A DNA stretch of 64,000 bases from Chondrosia reniformis (Eukaryota > Porifera > Demospongiae > Chondrillida > Chondrillidae): contig OX359199.1 in assembly GCA_947172415.1 (NCBI GenBank), positions 4,552,001 through 4,616,000 on the forward strand, read 5' to 3'. A program made the position numbers and the translations under genes. The notes under the pieces are model-generated. The model saw only the letters and a list, made by a program, of their open reading frames with translations, ran no database searches and had not been told where the DNA came from. How positions within the stretch are numbered: position 1 is the first letter of the stretch; every line of letters begins with the position of its first letter. This document shows, piece after piece, positions 24,461 through 35,313 of the stretch.

Positions 24461-26555
24461 TTAATCACTTTCTGACAGTGAACTGATATCCAAATCCTCA
24501 TCTAGAGAAGATAGAAAAGGAATAGGATAGGATATAATATTTAAACTGAAGATATAGGATGGGATACAATATTTATTTCAATAAGACATATAGAATTATA
24601 GGATAGGATTATGTATGATATAGCTTCAATCAAGACCTTGTACAAATAAATACATCACAACTTGCTTCTTATCCACATACAGGTAATAACTTTACAATAT
24701 CCGAATGGCTACACTCATGCGTGCTTACGTATATGTGACACTGTTGACAAGATATAAATACAATTACACTCCACTTCTAAAACTTACTTAGAACAGATAT
24801 TCCTCTGCTGATTGAAGAAGATGGATATTGGCTTGATGTGGACACCTTTTCCTATTTGGTTGGAGGAGAGAATTTATTTCTTACATGGCATCTATATATA
24901 CAGGAATGATAGTGACTATCTCAAAGATCATGACAGATAAACTAGAAGTCAAAAATGTCATAAAATGTTTCAAAGCACACACTCATATGTATACTTGCTC
25001 ACCCAGGTCTGAATTGCATTCTCTGAAGACGAAGAGGAATCATCACTTTCTGATGAGCTGTCTGAAGAGGATTCACTAAGTGAACGACCCAACTGTGAAG
25101 TGATCATGGAGTCAAATGTTGACTGCACCACATTCTCCTTCACCTGTGGCATGTCACATTCCACATGGGTGGCTGGAGGGGATCCCCCCACAATTTGATC
25201 CCTTGCTAAGAGATTGTCACTACTTTCTTCTTCACTTTCAGAAGAAGAACCAGATGAAGAGGACACAGGAAGTGTAGGTTGCTGAAGCGGTCTCTTTTGT
25301 GGTGGAATGTCTTTCCTCAGTTGCTTCACTCTATCTGTAGCTATCACTGGATCTGATGGAGGCTTTGGTACTGAGGGCCTTGTAGCACTCGGCGCTGGAG
25401 CAGGGACAGGCTGGTTGCTGTTCTGACTATCCACAGCTGCCTTCTTTAGTCTTGATTGGCGACCTTTGCTTGACTGCTTCCCTTTTGAGATTGATCCAGC
25501 TGTTGTTGCCTAGCAACATCAGGAAATGAGGAACCAGAAGGATGCAATGACATAACATATTGCAAACTCACAGGCTTTCCACCTTGCATGTATGGTGACA
25601 CTGGTCTAACTGATGTTTGCATTCTGTCTTTGTCTTTGGAGGTTCTGGGAGACAGATGTAAGGGTAAAACATGATAAATATCATGAAAAATTGTCCATAG
25701 CCCAGTGAAGTAGCAAAACCATTTTGCATTTATTAAGTTTTTCCTGCTCAGATATAGCTCTTTAATTAGATTTTGATTGGGTACTAAATGTTATGTAGTA
25801 AACACTATTTTATTATTTTAACTTAATATTTTATCCACCTGTTGTAAATTTTAAATTTATGTTAATACTGTATTGTAATTTCGGGGTTTAGTATTCTCAT
25901 CCCACTAATCTAGTCTTGAAACTGACATTTTTAAATTAATAAAATTGTCAACATTTGTATGATATATTTACACTTGCCTCGTATTCTTAAAGTTTATTTT
26001 ACTGGTAATACGTTCCAATGAAGCTTCCTACACAATAGACATAATTCCAGACTGATATGTGGGTATGTATCATATTATTGTACACAGTGATTGCCGTCAA
26101 ACATACTCCAGTGGAGGGGTTGATAATAAGGATATAGTCCTTCTGTGGGGGCTTGTGGCATCCTCTAAATATGGTAACATCATCGGCTGTCTCTGCCTAC
26201 AAGAGGAAAAGGAAATACTTAATGAGGACCAAATATGGACATTGTGAATGACAAGATACACGTCTTCTTACCTGTACATTCGGATAGGCAACCTGTATTT
26301 CATCACCTAAAACCTTTAGCCTTGCCTGCTTCGAAGTATCCACCGATTTAGGTTTAAAATCATCTAAGAGACAGCGTGAGAAATAAAAGTAGTTTGCGTC
26401 AAAACTTTAGAAATCAAAAGTTGAGAACACCTAAACTTACAATTGATAGCGTGAAATGCGTGATTACATTTATCGCCGAAGCTTTTCCCAAGAGACACTT
26501 GAAATTGTCTTCCAGTTAATTTCTTGTACTCAACGTTTGAGCTACTGTCGGCCAT
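24461..26555 (-). CDS. ELL-associated factor (EAF1/2 homologue), 8 exons, 343 aa
   Basis: EAF binds ELL and stimulates Pol II elongation. Exons 26441-26555, 26272-26363, 26107-26196, 25978-26027, 25572-25644, 25003-25509, 24788-24851 and 24461-24501 sum to 1032 nt. The EAF N-terminal domain shows LGKSFGDKCNHAFHAINYDF with KPKSVDTSK, DEIQVAYPNVQ and KPPQKDYILIINPSTGE. After a proline-rich linker come serine/acidic runs (SSSSGSSSESEEESSDNL, SSESDDSSSSSENA). The last residues NEDLDISSLSESD match the family's acidic end. Intron 4 uses a GC donor (AATACGAG|GCAAGT), supported by frame continuity. Start codons of EAF and sorcin are 104 bp apart. Confidence 0.92.
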
Positions 26556-26659
26556 TAGTGTTTACCACGAGGGTATGGGAGTTTCCCTTCTTAGGTCATC
26601 TACTCAGCCACGCCCTATACAAAGACCATAGTCTAAACTGATTGATCAAGAACTTACAA

Positions 26660-28389
26660 ATGGCTTATCCCGGATATGTGAGTTTTAGTGTACGAGTAAT
26701 CGGATGCGTAGACTGTTATTCAGTTCCAAAAGGGTCAAACTGGTTTGCCCTACTAAGTGGATCTATAATTACTAAGCTACGTGGCATACCTACGTAAATT
26801 GTTTCCGTCCTATGACCAGCCCTTCGCTTTGCCTCCCCAATTATTAGCTCGTGCAAGTACATTAAAGGGTCCTCACTATTCGAGCGCCTAAAACTTGCTT
26901 ACAATGTCACGTGCGCGAGGCATGGTTGAGGGGTCACAGCTGATATTATATAGTTGTTATGGACTTTATGTAAAGTTTTATTTCTCTCTTTCGATAGCAA
27001 CAGCAGCCGGCGGTCGATCCTTTGTGGGGATACTTCGCAGCAGTGGCTGGGCAGGTACGTGTTTGGCAGCCTGTAATCTTACGAAATCAGACCCTGTCAT
27101 TGCATAATCATCCTATCTTTGGCGATGAGGCCTCAGGTGGCATAGAATAGGTGCAGATATAATGTGCATACCAATCTGTAGGATCAGCAGATTGATGCTG
27201 AAGAGCTGCAAAGATGCTTGACACAATCTGGTATCAGTGGTTCTTTCCAACGTAAGCAGTGGGAATGACTATTGTGTTGGTTTTTGTTCTACGAATGAAT
27301 GGTGAAAATACTTCACTTTGTGTTTCTCTGTTTCAGAATACTCTGAATTTCACTAAATTGTATGTGTATGGTAATGCTTTTAGTAATATGTTAAATGGCC
27401 AACTTTAAGTGTTTCATTTACTGTTTCACTATTAAATTTGTCTATTTAGCTTTCAGCAAGGAAACGTGTCGTGTCATGATTGCCATGTTGGATGTATCCT
27501 AATATTAATGGCCAATTGATACAGTTGTCAATCGAACCACAATTGTTTAGGCTCTCTACTATCTCACATACTGTATTGTGGAGGTGCTGCATGTCAAAAT
27601 TAGGGTGGTTTTCTCTGTTAAGGATATTATATATGATATGGCATACATCATAGGCTGATACCCATATCATATTGTACCACTACATAAGTAAAGGGATACC
27701 CATATCATATTGTACCACTACCTAAGTAAAGGGACCTTGACTTATTTGAAAAGCGTGACAGAAGTGGTAAAATGGGATTTAATGAATTCAAAGAGCTTTG
27801 GACTGTTTTGAATCAATGGAAGGTATTTGTAATGTATGGAAGTGTATACTCTATTATAAGTTGTTCTTATGGAAGTGTATACTCTATTATAAGTTGTTCT
27901 TATGGAAGTGTATACTCTATTATAAGTTGTTCTTATGGAAGTGTATACTCTATTATAAGTTGTTCCTATGCTCCCATTCTGGCCTCAGGCTACCTTTATG
28001 GGTGTAGATAGAGATAGGTCTGGATTTGTGGATCACGGTGAGCTTCAGACAACTCTGACTGGATTTGGGTACAGACTCTCTCCACCGTGTCTTGGTATTC
28101 TGATGGCTCGCTACGGAAGCAATGGAAGGGTTGCCTTTGATGACTTTGTAGCTCTCTGTGTTAAACTTAGAGTGCTGACTCGTGAGTTGTATTTTTGTTT
28201 AATGATTGCTGATTTTCATGCAAATACACTTCTTTCTCTCTCAGAACAATTCCAGGCACGGGATTCACAGCGTAATGGAACAGCCACCTTCCAATATGAT
28301 GATGTGAGTGCTCATTTGCTTCCGTGACAAGTTTAAGTCTTGAAAATATTCTCTTTTTGTAGTATATTCAGGTTTCAATGGGAATATAA
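26660..28389 (+). CDS. SRI: Sorcin-like penta-EF-hand protein, 8 exons, 178 aa
   Basis: Calcium-responsive PEF protein that translocates to membranes. Exons 26660-26677, 26998-27054, 27182-27251, 27450-27493, 27754-27822, 27989-28181, 28245-28303 and 28363-28389 sum to 537 nt. After a short Gly/Pro-poor head (MAYPGYQQQPAVDPLWGYFA) come EF-hands: DQQIDAEELQRCLTQSGISG, DRDRSGKMGFNEFKELWTVL, DRDRSGFVDHGELQTTLTGF and NGRVAFDDFVALCVKLRVLT. The C-terminus DDYIQVSMGI is comparable to DDFIQCVMSV of sorcin, placed in a 27-nt last exon. The head is much shorter than in vertebrate sorcin. The last exon is the least certain. Grancalcin-type PEF is the alternative name. Confidence 0.9.
27836..27966. repeat. 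33-bp minisatellite, 4 units
   Basis: Units GGAAGTGTATACTCTATTAT + AAGTTGTTCTTAT, starting 13 bp after the sorcin exon 5 donor. In intron 5. Confidence 0.95.
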
Positions 28390-29262
28390 AGGAGTTCCAG
28401 CTCAAGTGTGACATACGTATGTAGGTAGTATTTTTGGGTTTAAAATGTAACTTAGTTAGAATTTCATTAATTAGTATCTTGTTCACCTCACCAATATTCC
28501 TTCAGACATGTGCACACGTTAACAGACAACCTGTAGTGGTCTGCAGGTCAAAGCAACGGATCTTATTAGCTTTCCCCTTAAAATAAGACTGTATACAAAT
28601 AGTGCAGATAAATTTAATTTCTCAGAAGAGTATATACATACGAATGTGTCTCATTGTGGCTTTTGAAGCAACAGAAAGTGGTTGTGATCTGGGAGGTATC
28701 AGTGGTTACATTACAATGCGAGCTAAGATGTCTCTAAATTGGTTTGGTATTGATTGGTATGCATGCTAATAATAAAATTTTTGAAATACATCAATGGACT
28801 AAAATTGAGAACCACAAAGTGATCTTTGAGCCTTAAAGGGTTAAATTGATTAGATATTATTGCATGACTATCAAAGTGTTAATCAAACCACAAGTATGTA
28901 ATCATGAAGAGGGAAAATACAAAAGAAGCAATTGCTAGGAATTAAACCCGAAGACAGCTGGTTATGACCACCAGTGCTCTACCACTACGTACATGAGCTA
29001 GGATTGTCACTGGAGTTCCTTGTTTCTCCTCTCATATTAACTACAAAGAAGTAATTACTCTTCATTTACCAATTAGCTTTGTATACATTAGACTAATATG
29101 TATATGCTAAATGATTTTAAAGGTGTTTGACTCAATTTGCTATATATACTGTATTGAACAGCCCCATAGTAGAAACACATACATTAGCACTCATTAGAAC
29201 AGCTGCTGTAGTGAAATGTACATTACATAACTGTAAATTAAGAAAAAAGGAAAACTGAAATG
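28390..29262. other. Intergenic gap between convergent sorcin and WDR12
   Basis: Holds 3' untranslated sequence of both genes and SINE copy 3; nothing else recognised. Short open frames here lack splice or homology support. Confidence 0.7.
28868..29020 (-). mobile_element. tRNA-derived SINE, copy 3
   Basis: Tail AATCAAACCACAAGTATG, body AGAAGCAATTGCTAGGAATT, then AGACAGCTGGTTATGACCAC and CAGTGCTCTACCACTAC match the other copies in order. The A-box region has an insertion. Lies between sorcin and WDR12. Confidence 0.7.
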
Positions 29263-31596
29263 TCAAAGAGATTCCATGCCATGTAGTCTGAGATAGCCAT
29301 CAGCCCCTCCACTGGCTACCATATTTGGAACTGTCCAATCAGCACACAGTATTTTGTCATCATGCGCTGTCATTACGTAGAGAGGTACCTTTGGACTGAA
29401 TGGATCAAAAGAAACACTTCACATAGATGCGAGAGGTGTAGTGTAGGTATGACAGTTACCTTCTAATGTCACAAAGTCTCAAGGTTCCATCGTAAGAAGC
29501 TGATAAAAGTTGATTTTCATCCGAGGGAGACCATTTTACTGACTTGACCCATCCATTATGAGCAGATAACATCATCTTAACTACAGAGTCTATGGAAAGA
29601 ATATAGTGCCATTTCATTAATATAAATTTAAATTTTATTCCCATTCTTGTACATAACAAATGGTTAATTTATATACGTATACTACCGCAATAAAGCTATA
29701 TTTAAAGGCTAACCTTGTTCCAATCTAGGGTCCCATATTCTAACATAGGGATCACTACTTGCTGTTGCTAGGAGACCATTTTGAAAATTCACATCAATAG
29801 CATGCAACGCTTTGCTACCAGACTGCAGAAAAGAGAATTAGAATAAGAGAATGGTTACCTGGTAACATTACAAAGAAAACTCACCAGTGTTGACTTGTTT
29901 ACCATTGTTTGGGTGTCCCATATTCTAATGCTGTGGTCCCACCCACAAGTAATTATATCATTTCTCTCACTCCAAACCACACCCACTATTGCTTGGGTGT
30001 GTCCACTTAAGGTAACTAAAGGTGTCTACACAAGTGAACAATCACGTAACCACATACTGTAATAAATACTTTACTATTAAAAAAAGATTCACTTTTGTAA
30101 CATATTTTGATTTTTTGAGTCCCTTATGTTTCTTTGATCTTTCCTCAATCACTTCTTCTTCGTCTTCAGATAAAGACCACACCTTTAAAAGCTTGTCCCA
30201 TGACACACTAGCAAATCTAGAACAATCTGGACTAACAGACACACCCTCCACAGACTGGGTGTGGCCTTTGCATATGTACTGCAATTCACAGGACATTGGT
30301 TCGCTGTTCATCTGCACATAATTACACAACAATCCATTAGCTAGTGGTATTGATTGTCAAAATTTCATGAACCTCTTGCACCATACTTGACTCACTTTCC
30401 ATATAAAGATGTACTGGTCATGTGATGCGGATAGCAAGGTTCCTTTTAAACCTATCCACTGGACAGCCTTGACTGGTCCTGAATGGTTATCTAATGACAT
30501 TAGCTGGTTGCCATGGTGATCCCAAATGTATACTTTGTTGTCATAACAACCTGTAACAATACTGAAGATGATGACAGAAAAAATAAATATGATCTAACAC
30601 TATACATCCTCATGGGATGGGAAAGGTCTAAGTAATTGAACAGAGTACATACGTATCATTGCTAAGAATTAAAAAATAGCCATGTCTAGTAGTTGATGTT
30701 ACAGTTGTAAGGATTCTTTGATGTGCTCAGATCTTTTCAGACAGAACATGTGAGAGATCATAGCATACGCTCATAATGAGCTGGGATATGTCACATTCTT
30801 CACAGCACACCACATCCACACTCTATGGAATGCCGTATGCAACAAGAGTCCAATAACATAATATTATATATATCCCTTAATTGATTAGATTGATATTTCA
30901 TTGGAATACTCTTGTCACACACAAGGTTCTATACTAATTAGTATAAACACAATATTGATTCAGCTATATAATACTTGGAGGCATGTGAAGGGCTTTGGCT
31001 CTACTAATTGTGTGTGATTAGCTTCACAGAACATTGTAAGTGCATTCATATAACTAACTATTCTTTACAGCAATGTACTCCTCCAACCCAGTTGTCATGG
31101 TGACAAGAACAATCAAGCGATGGAGGTGGAGTTTGTCTAATGCACTCAATGACAATTACATTTTCCTACAAAATAGAACAACGAATGAGACTTACACAGA
31201 AATACACAAGAGCATCCCTCACAGTTGAAAGTGACTGGCTCTTAATGTGCTCATCAAGTGTTAATCTCAGCAGTGTCCCATCAATTAAAAAGTCAAAGGA
31301 TACCTCCCGCCACTCCTCGTCTTTTGCCTTTAGAAGCTCATTAACAAGAATACTCAATCCAAGAGGGTCCAATGTTGTTGGGACCGATAAGGGATGGTCT
31401 GGTAAGCTGTAACTGCAAGAGAATTGGTAAGAGATAGAGGCGCTAAACTTAATAATGCAGAGCCATGCACATGTCTTGATTACAACACGTGCCAACATAA
31501 AACTACCAACCCTGTGGATTTTGTTGTAAACTTGACTTGCACATGTGATACTTCGTCATAATATGTACTGGTCTGGTCTGCATTTGTGGAGGCCAT
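29263..31596 (-). CDS. WDR12: Ribosome biogenesis WD-repeat protein WDR12/YTM1
   Basis: Part of the PeBoW (PES1-BOP1-WDR12) complex for 28S/5.8S rRNA processing. The start at 31596 (MASTNADQTSTYYDEVSHVQ) leads into exon 31191-31414 with the NLE domain: SLPDHPLSVPTTLDPLGLSI, then VSFDFLIDGTLLRLTLDEHI. Later exons carry seven-blade WD40 wording, for example YICKGHTQSVEGVSVSPDCS and RFASVSWDKLLKVWSLSEDE with a lysine-rich insert. These are followed by MMLSAHNGWVKSVKWSPSDE with LLSASYDGTLRLCDIRR, and the final MTAHDDKILCADWTVPNMVA with GGADGYLRLHGMESL. The order (NLE, WD40 with insert after blade 3) fits YTM1/WDR12. Exon edges in the middle are approximate. Head to head with LIN9, 307 bp between starts. 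Confidence 0.93.
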
Positions 31597-31903
31597 TTTT
31601 TAATCAGCAACATGTGAAGAAAAAGGCGTCATTCCGTACTGCGCATGCGCAACTCTTTAGACACCCGGCAAAATTAAAGAAGCCTCTTTCGCCCTGTGCG
31701 CCATTGTTTACGAGTACTTTCAGCTCTCTTGTAAGTTTAACTCTTTCACTATTGTACACGGAGCTATGGTTAATGTGATAGACAACACTTTTTCTCTAAT
31801 GTGCAGTGCAAGTTTCTTTTCGCTAGGGGATTCTTTGGTGTTAATTAGCCTTAATTAGTTGCTCATTCTAGTTTAAGGTAGTTCTTGCTAGGATTTATGC
31901 TCT

Positions 31904-34900
31904 ATGGAGGGCAATCAGCAAGGAACAGCTGCCGAGGCATTGGTGAAACTTAGCGGTTAGGGTTTTGGCCATTTCTATCAAAAGTGTATGAATGTTCTTT
32001 GCCTTTGAATGTCTTAGATTCAGTTAGGAAACGCTTTATTACTGGGACCGCAGCTAGCCCAGGAAAGAAGTCAAGAATTAATAAATCCCCCAAAAAGTCA
32101 AGAACGGTATGGCTTTGCATGCATGTACCCTCTGTCCACCTCAGTCTTGTATGACCTTGCTAGGAGCTGACATTTAGCGAGGAGGAGCCACTGGAGCCAG
32201 ACAGTGCTAAACGGTATTGTACTTTGTACTTTTATGTGTCAGTGTGCTATAAAACGTACATTCATGCCTTTCTGGTGACAGTTACAGTCTAAGGCTTACA
32301 CCAGGAGCTTCCAGCAGTTCACTGACACCAACAAAGTCTAAAAAGTCACGAAAGCAGTTAAAGCCCAAAGTCTTGGTACATAAGTCTAATTTGTACAGGC
32401 TTGTCTTCTCACTGTAAAAATCCAATATTTATAGGTTGTTGGGAGTTCATTGAAAAACTTTTTGAAGTTTCCAAAGGCTCATCAGTGGTGTTTTCATGAA
32501 TGGTTCTACTCTGATATTGACAAGTATGTGTGCAATAGCTAAAGACACTCTTTTTTTAATGTGTATGTTTTTGATTTCAGACCTCTATTTGAAGGAGAAA
32601 ATGAGTTTTGTCAATATTTGGATGAACTCTTTCCTAGCCTAAAGGTAAGTGGCTCCAGAAATGTGTTGTTAGGACTTTGACAAAGTGCCAATCCTCCATT
32701 ATGTGTTACTTAGACCAGAAATCTGCACCAAGTAGAATGGAGACAGTTAAGAAGATTAATGGGAAAGCCACGAAGGTATACATACATATTTATTTGAAAT
32801 GTTGTATCTCTTGCTTACATTGCGTGTGTATTTCACTTCAAAGCGATTCTATGCAGCTCTTCTCTCTTTATGTGACTTAACTTTTGTCAGGTGTTCCTCA
32901 GTATTTTTTGAAGGAGAGCGTCACTTGTTGCATGAAAGGAGAGACAAGATACGACATATCCAACAGGGATTGGTATCAGACTTCACTCAATACAGAGACC
33001 TTCCTGACAATATTCCCCAATCACTGATAGTTGGAACCAAAGTAATAGGTACGTAATTAAACGTATATGTGTGTACGTATTTGTTTCATTTCTTTAAGCC
33101 AAACTTGTGAGTAGATACAGACGCATGTTACCATTCTAGCTGTTTCGTTAATGCAGCCCTTCTACGGAAGCCTCATATCACCTCATGTTACTCTGGTAGA
33201 GTTGAGGCTGTGCAGTACAGTAGCAATCAGTACTTGGTGTCATTTGACCGCCCCGGTCTTGGTAAACATCATGTCTTGGATACAGAAGTCAAGGTGGTCC
33301 TACATGCTTACAAGCTGCTGTGTTTTGATAACCCTTTGACGTTAAATGTAGAGTCTAGACCCACTGTTGACATATTCAATATCTGAACTGGAGCTTGAGC
33401 AACAGAAACAGTGGAAAATCAGAAGTTCAAGGTTAGTGCTGCTATGTATATCGGAGCATATGGCAGTACTCTCTTTGTAGGGATGTATGTATATACGTAG
33501 CAGTGACCGTGCACAGAATGTATGTGTTCTCTGCTGAGTGTGAAGTGTGACACAGCAATTCTTCTCATTGTTAGTGGTTATACGCAACCAGCTCAATCTC
33601 CAAAGTCAGTATTACCATCTCCTTACAAAAGTCTTTGGGAATCTCCATCTCGAGATCAGATACTCTATGATGCCATACCAAAGTATAGTGGTGTACTACG
33701 TACATATATAATGGCTCATTTGCACGTCCTCTGGACCTGCTATATGTCTGTGTAGGTCTCCTGTGGACCCCCTTCCAATGGCTTCAGAGAGAGCAAGCTA
33801 CAAGTTACTAATACTGCATCTCTCCCGTCTGGTGAGCTCAAAGCAGAGCCACTTGAAGGGACTGTCGCATCTCAACACTTTAGCTGAGAAGCTAGAGGCT
33901 CGTGGACAAGTAATATCAGTTGACTTGCAGCGACAATTTGCAGAATGTATTGTTAAATTGGATGAAATTAATAAAGTAAACAAAAATTCTTAATGTAAAC
34001 TATTATTTATTGTTTCATTTTGAAAATTTTCTCAGCAAATTAATAATAGAGTATCTGAATTAAAGAAGCATCCCTTTGAAACCAAGGCCTCCAATGGATC
34101 TATGGAAGATAGTGTGCCGTCTGATGCCAGTACTGTGGAGGCACGTCACGAGTTTAGTCAGACTGCAACTGCCATGATGCAAGTTCAAGCAAAGAAAGCC
34201 AAGTCAGCTCCTGTGCATACCTAATATTAAACACATATATGATGTAGGTTTCTTCTAACTTATCTTTGAAAGGGTTCTTCTGACTATCTCCTTTGAGCAT
34301 CTAAAGACACAGTTTGTGGTTTGAATTTCTTGTCACCAGATGTTTCAACCCTGGGGAGGTCTTCTTCACTGGCATTATAGGAACCAAACTATATGAATGT
34401 CTAATACATGTATACAAGCATACGGGTATATTTGAAAGGGTTTCTCTTTTATGCATCTAGATATGTACGTTTATTTGACTGACTAGGATAGGATCTGGTT
34501 TCCTAATGATTGCAATTCTTCTTTGATAACAGTACTTTGATATGTGATATTACTGTAGACCTGCATGACTGCACTGTTATGTCATGAGGAAGAGAATGGA
34601 ATCACATGTAAAATGTTTGTTATCCATATATAGAGTTCGAGTTAAATCTGAAAAGGTGCTTAACTTGATAACTCAAATGGCTTCCATCTTACTTCAAATT
34701 GAGGTGTGCTTGTGTAAAATGCACATACATATTTCTGTACACAAACACCAAAATATTCTTATATTATGACAGTGTACATTAAGTATGTCTCCAATTCTTC
34801 CTTAAACAAACTTTGCCCCTGTATGCATGTATGTATTATGCTGAGTGAACATGCAACAATGTGCATAAACATTTTCGTCTATGGCTACTTGTACGTGTAG

Positions 34901-35223
34901 TGATAAGTGTTGTCATTAATTTTATTTGAATGTTATCTGTTAGTCCATTGCCAATGGTGATAGAAAGTTAGATCTTTCCAGTCTGGCATCGTCTGTTCAA
35001 GAGCTTGGTCTTTCTGTTTCATCTGAAAACTACAAGTATGTACCTATATGTAGTTACAAGTGTCTGTAGCTCTCTTGTGTTGACTTTAACTTTTCTTCTC
35101 TACAGGAAATATGAAACTGCTGTTGAACCTCCACTGAGATATATTCTAGCTGGACTGAACCCTTCGGACAACTTGCACGCATTTGCTTTAAGCGATTTAA
35201 CTGGAAGCACCTCTGCACATTAA
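31904..35223 (+). CDS. LIN9: LIN9 / MuvB core subunit (DIRP domain)
   Basis: LIN9 is the scaffold of the MuvB/DREAM complex controlling cell-cycle genes. The start MEGNQQGTAAEALVKLS ends at a GTTAGG donor at 31956. The basic second exon (VRKRFITGTAASPGKKSRIN), a linker exon and KSKKSRKQLKPKVLVVGSSL follow. The DIRP domain reads KNFLKFPKAHQWCFHEWFYS, DIDKPLFEGENEFCQYLDEL, FPSLKTRSLTRVEWRQLRRL and GKPRRCSSVFFEGERHLLHE. Next come the tudor-like GTKVIARLRKPHITSCYSGR and LVSFDRPGLGKHHVLDTEVK. A C-terminal coiled region (33763-33990, 34036-34225, about 34944-35035) ends YILAGLNPSDNLHAFALSDL. The stop is only 90 bp before LRRK. Middle exon edges are approximate. Confidence 0.92.
34255..34400. mobile_element. 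MITE-like element, diverged copy with GACC hairpin core
   Basis: Minus-strand wording CCAGTGAAGAAGACCTCCCC then AGGGTTGAAACATC, plus the arm TTTGAGCATCTAAAGACACA shared with the CDK5 and LRRK copies. In a LIN9 intron. Confidence 0.6.
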
Positions 35224-35313
35224 ACGCCCACTGTGCACTTATATCATTTGTTAGTTTTACAAACGGGATTTTCCTAGAAACAAGATCATGGGTCTAAAAG
35301 AAGCATTTTAACC

